Positions 15,291-19,757 of a stretch of 19,757 nt of DNA are shown one piece after another (positions within the stretch are counted from its first letter, which is position 1; every line of letters starts with the position of its first letter). The stretch covers positions 1 through 19,757 of the forward strand of contig JAJCXL010000017.1 in assembly GCA_029263435.1 (NCBI GenBank). The letters are read 5' to 3'. The translations under genes were made by a program, and so were the position numbers. The DNA is from Acidobacteriota bacterium (GTDB lineage Bacteria; Acidobacteriota; Vicinamibacteria; Marinacidobacterales; SMYC01). The notes beneath the pieces were generated by a model. It saw only the letters and a list, made by a program, of their open reading frames with translations. It searched no databases and was not told the DNA's origin.

Positions 15291-16778
15291 CTACTTCAAC
15301 GCGGACGCCAAGCGCTCGCGGAACGACTCGAGAACTTGAATTCTTGCGAAGCGCTTGTCGTTTCCCGCTACGATCGTCCAGGGCGCGTAGCCCGTCGACG
15401 TGTGGGTGATCATGTCGTTCACGGCGCGTTCATAGGCGTCCCACTTTTCGCGATTGCGCCAATCCTCGTCGGTGATCTTGTGCTGTTTCCAAGGCGTTTG
15501 TTCTCGCTCTTTGAAGCGCGCGAGCTGCTCGTCCGGGCTCACGTGTAGCCAGAACTTCGCCACCACGATGCCGTGTTGGGTGAGCTGGTCCTCGAAGTCG
15601 TTAATCTCACGATAGGAGCGTTTCCACGCCTCTTCCGTAGCGAAGCCTTCTACCCGCTCGACGAGAACCCGTCCATACCAGGAGCGGTCATAGAGGGTCA
15701 TGTGCCCCTTTCGGGGCAAATGGCGCCAGAAGCGCCATAAATAGTGCTGTGCTCGCTCCTCGTCGGTGGGCGCCGCTACAGAGATGACCCGATAGAGGCG
15801 AGGGTCGATCGCTCGAGTGATACGACGGATGACACCTCCTTTTCCGGAAGCGTCCCATCCTTCGAAGACGGCGACGCTGACGACACCGCGCTCGAACGCC
15901 TGCCAGGCAAGTGAGCGGATCGCTTTTTGGAGACGGGAGAGGCGTTGACGGTAGCGCGTCTCAGTCAAGGTTCGAGTGAGATCGACCCGGTTGAGAATCG
16001 TGACAGCGGTGTCGAGCTTCGCTAGGTTGGGCGCCTCCGTCACGCGTGGGGGCGCGGCGACTGGAAGTTGCTGCTGCAAGCGGGCGCGAATGGCGCTCAA
16101 TAACGTCCTTCCGACCGTGAGGTCTCGGTAGCGATGGTCCGTGGCTTCGACCAGATGCCATGGCGCGTGGCCGGTATCCGTCTCTCGGATCGCTCGCTCG
16201 GAGACTTCAGCGAATCGATCGTAGCGTTTGGAGAATTTTTCGACCGTCGGGGACGTGTGGGCGCTGCGGGCACGGTCTTTCGCGTCCGCTTGGAGCCGTT
16301 TTCGCTGGGTTTGCTTCGATAGATGGAACCAGAGCTTGATGATCAGTGCCCCGCCATCGATGAGAAGGCGCTCGAAGTCACGGATGCGAGCGAGCTCTTG
16401 GCTCAGCTCGAATGCGGTGCATCTTTTGAACACCCTGTCGATGATCGGTTTCGTATACCAAGAGCCGAACATCACTGCGATCGTTCCCTGCGGAGGCATG
16501 CAACGCCAGAATCTCCAATAGCGTGGGCGCTCGGCCTCCTCACCGGTCTCGTCCCAAAAAGCATGCGTCTGAATGCCGCGGGTGTCCAACCAACGATGGA
16601 GCAAGCCGACGACGTCGCCTTTGCCCGCTCCTTCCACGCCGGAAACAATCACGATCACCGGGACTTCTGCTTTGGACAGACTTCGCTGCGCCTCCAATAG
16701 CTTCGTGTGTAGCTCCGGCTCTAGCGCTTGGAACTTCTTCTTGGAAACTCTTCGGCCCAGCTCCGCTGCTTCGAACAC
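15291..16778 (-). CDS. pap: Polyphosphate:AMP phosphotransferase, two-domain PPK2 family
   Basis: Transfers phosphate from polyphosphate to AMP to give ADP (class II PPK2, as Acinetobacter Pap), linking phosphate storage to nucleotide energy charge in the cytoplasm. The 495-residue product contains two PPK2 domains in tandem, the usual length. Domain 1 (about 1-235) keeps a Walker A GVEGAGKG (47-54), but its second motif reads MFGSWYTK (103-110), lacking the acidic and basic residues of YDRSWYGR. Domain 2 (about 275-495) has GWDASGKGG (307-315) and LYDRSWYGRVLVERVEGF (362-379), so it is the likely active half, as known for the family. GTG 16778 was chosen because MFEAAELGRRVSKKKF is the conserved family N-terminus and GAGGGGG lies 10 nt upstream. 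An in-frame GTG/ATG-type extension up to 17003 would overlap the divergent gene and is unconserved. Confidence 0.92.
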   Translation of the reverse strand: MFEAAELGRRVSKKKFQALEPELHTKLLEAQRSLSKAEVPVIVIVSGVEGAGKGDVVGLLHRWLDTRGIQTHAFWDETGEEAERPRYWRFWRCMPPQGTIAVMFGSWYTKPIIDRVFKRCTAFELSQELARIRDFERLLIDGGALIIKLWFHLSKQTQRKRLQADAKDRARSAHTSPTVEKFSKRYDRFAEVSERAIRETDTGHAPWHLVEATDHRYRDLTVGRTLLSAIRARLQQQLPVAAPPRVTEAPNLAKLDTAVTILNRVDLTRTLTETRYRQRLSRLQKAIRSLAWQAFERGVVSVAVFEGWDASGKGGVIRRITRAIDPRLYRVISVAAPTDEERAQHYLWRFWRHLPRKGHMTLYDRSWYGRVLVERVEGFATEEAWKRSYREINDFEDQLTQHGIVVAKFWLHVSPDEQLARFKEREQTPWKQHKITDEDWRNREKWDAYERAVNDMITHTSTGYAPWTIVAGNDKRFARIQVLESFRERLASALK

Positions 16779-16996
16779 GTCTTTCGTACCCCCTCGAAGA
16801 CCCCTTCGAGCAACAATCGTGCCGACGCCGCCACAGCGATCTCCCGCCGGGCAGCAGGGTTTTGGTGTGCTCGAGGCGTTTTCGTTCGTGGGGCATTTCA
16901 CGCGCCTTTCGGCGACATCACACCCAAGTGCGACACGCGGCGGACCCTCGCCGCGCACGATGGTTTTGATATGCTTTCTTCGAGGTCGTAACCATC
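16779..16996. other. Divergent intergenic region between pap and the GNAT-nitrilase gene
   Basis: The 218 bp are non-coding by my start choices. They hold the pap ribosome site (16789-16795, read on the minus strand) and, near the plus-strand gene, TATGCT (16970-16975) as a possible -10 box without a clear -35, plus GAGGT (16982-16986) 10 nt before GTG 16997. A short inverted repeat CGCC/GGCG with a 4-nt loop lies near 16901-16916. I see no RNA gene or strong operator. Confidence 0.4.
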
Positions 16997-18559
16997 GTGA
17001 CAACGCACTCCCTCAAGTCGTTCGAGAAGACGCTGAAGCTTCGTCTCCGCACGAAGGACGATTTCGAGGCGATTCGAGCCCTCCATTCGAAATGCTTTCC
17101 GACCATGGAGAACTGGCGTCGGGAGCCGCTAGAAAGCCAGATCGAGATTTTTCCCGAGGGGCAGCTGTGCATCGAGTATGAAGGCGCGCTGATCGCCTCG
17201 TCGTCGACGTTGATCGTAGAGTTCTCCGACTACTCGGATTGGCACAACTGGAAAGAGATTTCCGATAACGGGTTTATTCGGAACCACAATCCGAAAGGCG
17301 ACACCCTCTACGGCATGGAAATGATGGTGCATCCCGACTATCGGGGGATGAAGCTCGCCAGACGCCTCTACGACGCTCGCAAAGAGCTCGTGAGCGAGCG
17401 CAATCTGTACCGCATCATCATCGGAGGTCGGATCCCAGGCTACGGTGAGCACGCCGAGGAGATGAGCTCACGGGAGTATGTCGATGCGGTGATCGAGAGG
17501 AAGCTCTATGACAATGTGCTCACCGCACAGCTCGCCAATGGCTTCACTCTGAAGCGCTTGATCCCGAACTACCTTCCCGACGACGCGGCCTCGCGAGGCT
17601 ACGCCACTTTTCTCGAATGGGTGAATCTCGACTACGTCGACGAGCGCAAGAAGAAAGTCATGACCGTTTCGACGGTGAGAATATGCGTCGTCCAATACGA
17701 GCTCCGCACGATTCGAAAGTTCGAAGAGTTCGCGAAGCAGTGCGAGTTCTTCGTCGACGTCGCGTCGGATTACAAGTCCGACTTCGTGGTTTTCGGAGAG
17801 ATGATTACCGCGCAGCTCTTGCCTCTGGTCGAGCCGGCGCGTCCGGCGGTGATGGCCCGAGAGCTCGCGCAAAAGACCCCCCAATATCTGGAGCTATTTA
17901 CGAATCTGGCCATCCGCTACGACGTGAACATCATCGGAGGCTCCCAGCTCCTGGTCACCGATGACGACCTCTACAACGTCGCATACTTGTTTCGGCGGGA
18001 CGGGACGCTCGAAAGCCAATACAAGATTCACGTGACCCCAAGCGAAAAGAAATGGTGGGGCGTGCAGCCGGGTAGTGAGATTCGAGTGTTCGACACGGAT
18101 TGCGGAAAGATCGCCATCTTCGTGGGCTACGACATTCAGTTTCCGGAGATGGCGCGGATCGCGGTCGAACGCGGGGCGCAGATCTTCTTCGTGCCTTTCA
18201 ACACCGATTCGCGCGACGACTACTTGCGGGTGCGCCTGTGCGCCCAAGCCCGCTGCATCGAGAACCACGTCTATGCCGCGATTGCCGGTTGTGTCGGCAA
18301 TATGCCCCTCGTCGGAGAGGGCGATGTCCACTACGGCCAGTCCGCGATCTTCACGCCTTGCGACATGCCCTTCAGCCGCGACGGGGTTGCCGCAGAATCG
18401 ATGCCGAACATCGAGACGGTCGTGACCCATGACGTCGATACAGAGCTCTCCGCTCGACATCGCTGGACCGGGACGGTACAAAACTGGAATGACCGTCGTT
18501 CCGATCTCTATCGGATCGACTATGTGGGCGGCTCCGTCGACGAAACGACGAGGGACTGA
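16997..18559 (+). CDS. GNAT acetyltransferase / nitrilase-fold fusion with the nitrilase cysteine replaced by glycine
   Basis: Two-domain protein of 520 residues, a known architecture (B. subtilis YhcX type) whose substrates are not established. The N-terminal GNAT domain (about 12-215) has the acetyl-CoA loop in HPDYRGMKLARRLYDAR (112-128). The C-terminal carbon-nitrogen hydrolase domain (about 225-510) retains Glu268 (VVFGEM), Lys343 (QYKIHVTPSE) and Glu350. The nucleophile position, normally the cysteine of (I/V)CYD(I/V)xFPE, reads VGYDIQFPE with Gly377, codon GGC at 18125-18127. The rest of the family signature is intact: RVRLCAQARCIENHVYAAIAG-like region (411-430), NIETVVTHDVD (471-481) and QNWNDRRSDLYRID (495-508). 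One base (T to G) separates GGC from a cysteine codon. If real, the hydrolase half is probably not catalytic in the usual way. GTG 16997 has GAGGT 10 nt upstream. Confidence 0.88.
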   Translation: MTTHSLKSFEKTLKLRLRTKDDFEAIRALHSKCFPTMENWRREPLESQIEIFPEGQLCIEYEGALIASSSTLIVEFSDYSDWHNWKEISDNGFIRNHNPKGDTLYGMEMMVHPDYRGMKLARRLYDARKELVSERNLYRIIIGGRIPGYGEHAEEMSSREYVDAVIERKLYDNVLTAQLANGFTLKRLIPNYLPDDAASRGYATFLEWVNLDYVDERKKKVMTVSTVRICVVQYELRTIRKFEEFAKQCEFFVDVASDYKSDFVVFGEMITAQLLPLVEPARPAVMARELAQKTPQYLELFTNLAIRYDVNIIGGSQLLVTDDDLYNVAYLFRRDGTLESQYKIHVTPSEKKWWGVQPGSEIRVFDTDCGKIAIFVGYDIQFPEMARIAVERGAQIFFVPFNTDSRDDYLRVRLCAQARCIENHVYAAIAGCVGNMPLVGEGDVHYGQSAIFTPCDMPFSRDGVAAESMPNIETVVTHDVDTELSARHRWTGTVQNWNDRRSDLYRIDYVGGSVDETTRD

Positions 18560-18564
18560 GCACG

Positions 18565-18603
18565 ATGTTCTGTTTGGCTATGTTCTGTTGTCCTATATAT
18601 ACT
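18565..18603 (+). promoter_or_regulatory. padR promoter with a tandem 10-bp direct repeat
   Basis: ATGTTCTGTT occurs exactly twice (18565-18574 and 18580-18589), 15 bp from start to start. The -35-like TTGGCT (18574-18579) lies between and touches both copies, and the -10-like TATACT (18598-18603) follows after 18 bp, or TATATA (18594-18599) after 14. The repeat overlaps the promoter, as expected for an operator where PadR represses its own operon. Transcription from TATACT would begin near 18610, at the ATG (18611), which would make the mRNA leaderless or nearly so. Confidence 0.45.
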
Positions 18604-18610
18604 GGCGGAC

Positions 18611-18961
18611 ATGGTCACTTCGAAAAAGACTGTGATCGACGGAGCGAAGAAGGGAAGTGCCGATCTCCTCATTCTCGCGCTCGTCGATGAGTCACCGCTT
18701 CACGGCTACGACATCGCCCGGCTCATCGAGACCCGCTCCAGCGGGACCCTGAAGTTTACCCTCGCGTCGCTCTACGCCACCCTTTATCGGCTGGAGGAGC
18801 AAAAGCTCATTCGGGGCCGTTGGGTGGAGCGCGCCGGCCAAAGGCGTCGACGCTACTACCGCATCACCCCGAAAGGTCGAAAGGTGTTGCAAGCGCAGCG
18901 CGACGAATGGCGCCGGTTCATCGCGGCCCTCTCCGCCACCGCGGGCTTGGAGCCGGTCTAG
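18611..18961 (+). CDS. PadR-family transcriptional regulator
   Basis: Winged-helix DNA-binding repressor of 116 residues, the short PadR (s2-like) class. Motifs are GSADLLILALVDESPLHGYD (16-35), the recognition region TLKFTLASLYATLYRLEEQ (46-64) and the wing RRRYYRITPKGRKVL (78-92). It lacks the long C-terminal domain of larger PadR proteins. The permease gene follows after 8 bp in the same transcript. This is a common pairing in Acidobacteriota and related phyla, in which PadR is thought to repress the linked transporter. No strong ribosome site precedes the ATG; GGCGGA lies 1 nt before it. Confidence 0.93.
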   Translation: MVTSKKTVIDGAKKGSADLLILALVDESPLHGYDIARLIETRSSGTLKFTLASLYATLYRLEEQKLIRGRWVERAGQRRRRYYRITPKGRKVLQAQRDEWRRFIAALSATAGLEPV

Positions 18962-18969
18962 CGAAGAAG

Positions 18970-19757
18970 ATGCCGCGTCCCCCGATCGCTTCTTCGGCCG
19001 AGTGGCGAGAGCACGTGCTCGCCGCTGCGCGTCGCTCCGGCATCGAGCTGAAGGATTCGACCGCGGACGAGCTGGCGCTCCATCTGGAAGATGTCTACCA
19101 CGCTGCCCGCCGCGACGGAGCGAGTGAGCGCGCCGCGCGCGCGGCTGCCATCGAGGCGCTTGGAGACGGCGCGTTGGACGTCTTGACGGGCTTAGGCCGC
19201 CGCCATCGGGCTCTCAGAACCGACGTCCACCGGGCGTCCGACCACAGGAGTTTCGAAATGATGACATCGATGCGAATGGCTTTAGGCCAACTGCGCGCGC
19301 ACCCTTCGACGGCCCTTCTCACCGTCCTCGTGCTCGGTCTCGGAATCGGAGCGGCGACGACGATCTTTACCGTGGTGGAGGCCGTCGTTCTCCGTCCTCT
19401 TCCTTACGAGAGCCCCGCTCGCCTCGTCACACTTTGGGACACCAACGTGAGTGAAGGGCGGTTCCACGATCCGATCTCGCCCGTGAACTTCAGCGACCAA
19501 AGAGAGCTCGAGGTCTTCGTCGATGCGGCCGCGTGGTGGCGACCTGGCGTCAACCTCCACGATCCGGGTCTCGACCCGGTGCGCGTCAATACCATCGAGG
19601 TGAGCGGTAACTTGTTCGATGTCTTGGGCGTGCGACCTCAGCTCGGGGCGGGGTTTCCGCAGGACGGGCCTTTGTTCGTGCCCAATGAGCGCATCGCCGT
19701 CATCAGTGACCGGCTGTGGCGGAGCCGCTACGAGGCGGACCCTTCGATCCTTGGCCG
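18970..19757 (+). CDS. ADOP-type FtsX/MacB-like permease (3'-truncated by window edge)
   Basis: Start of a large membrane protein of the MacB/FtsX permease class, of the orphan type that lacks an ATPase domain of its own. The frame is open from ATG 18970 to the window end, 262 codons. Residues 1-100 are a helical cytoplasmic segment with an ELALHLEDVYHAARRDGAS stretch, typical of the N-terminus of ADOP proteins. A membrane helix covers about 112-140 (LLTVLVLGLGIGAATTIFTV), followed by LRPLPYESPARLVTLW (141-156), a strong family mark, and the start of the MacB periplasmic core (NTIEVSGNLFDVLGVRPQLG, 207-226). Complete members have about 800 residues with a repeated FtsX domain. The substrate is unknown; export or efflux under PadR control is inferred from the pairing. 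The start follows the padR stop by 8 bp with GAAGA as a weak ribosome site. Confidence 0.9.
   Translation, partial: MPRPPIASSAEWREHVLAAARRSGIELKDSTADELALHLEDVYHAARRDGASERAARAAAIEALGDGALDVLTGLGRRHRALRTDVHRASDHRSFEMMTSMRMALGQLRAHPSTALLTVLVLGLGIGAATTIFTVVEAVVLRPLPYESPARLVTLWDTNVSEGRFHDPISPVNFSDQRELEVFVDAAAWWRPGVNLHDPGLDPVRVNTIEVSGNLFDVLGVRPQLGAGFPQDGPLFVPNERIAVISDRLWRSRYEADPSILG

Noticed and set aside
16779..17003. N-terminal extension of pap by 75 residues
   Set aside because: The extension overlaps the divergent gene's start, has no conserved residues, and the conserved family N-terminus with a good ribosome site begins at 16778.

Overview
This is a GC-rich bacterial chromosomal window with 13 protein genes, two of them cut by the window edges. 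I see no rRNA, tRNA, CRISPR array, insertion sequence or integrase. The organism is probably an environmental Gram-negative from the Acidobacteriota, Myxococcota or Gemmatimonadota. The clues are an MglA-type small GTPase, a PadR regulator paired with an ADOP-type FtsX/MacB permease, several lipoproteins, a sulfatase and a microcompartment shell gene. The assignment is inferred from gene content only. Coding density is high. The longest non-coding stretches are the divergent intergenic regions at 3958-4169 and 16779-16996, both about 215 bp.

Layout. 2-1549 (+) is the 3' part of a DsbD thiol:disulfide interchange protein. 1655-2983 (+) is an MglA-like GTPase with a tail of about 240 residues. 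3037-3957 (-) is a lipoprotein, transcribed divergently from a two-gene microcompartment unit: a BMC-H shell protein (4170-4505) and a CoA-acylating aldehyde dehydrogenase (4521-6290). Only 16 nt later comes an MltD-type lytic transglycosylase (6307-8325), then a ComM/YifB AAA+ protein (8434-9954) and a Tat-exported lipoprotein of the beta-lactamase/esterase fold (10046-11263). On the minus strand 11276-13522 encodes a large secreted protein with an unknown helical domain, a proline-rich linker and a beta-propeller-like region. It is divergent from a sulfatase lipoprotein (13621-15240). Minus-strand 15291-16778 is a two-domain PPK2/Pap kinase, divergent from a GNAT-nitrilase fusion (16997-18559). 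The window ends with padR (18611-18961) and the start of an ADOP permease (18970 onward).

Working together. The clearest functional unit is the shell protein plus acylating aldehyde dehydrogenase, behind a good sigma70-like promoter (4055-4083). An aldehyde produced elsewhere would be converted to acyl-CoA inside or on a protein shell. No signature enzyme, pentamer or trimer shell gene is visible, so this looks like a satellite locus that depends on components elsewhere. The padR-permease pair is a second unit, with a tandem 10-bp repeat in its promoter. The remaining genes look like independent housekeeping or envelope genes.

Most worth a second look: the minimal BMC pair and the unusual C-terminal tail of its dehydrogenase; a nitrilase domain whose nucleophilic cysteine is replaced by glycine in an otherwise intact protein; the tandem repeat and possibly leaderless start of padR; and the long tail on the MglA-like GTPase.
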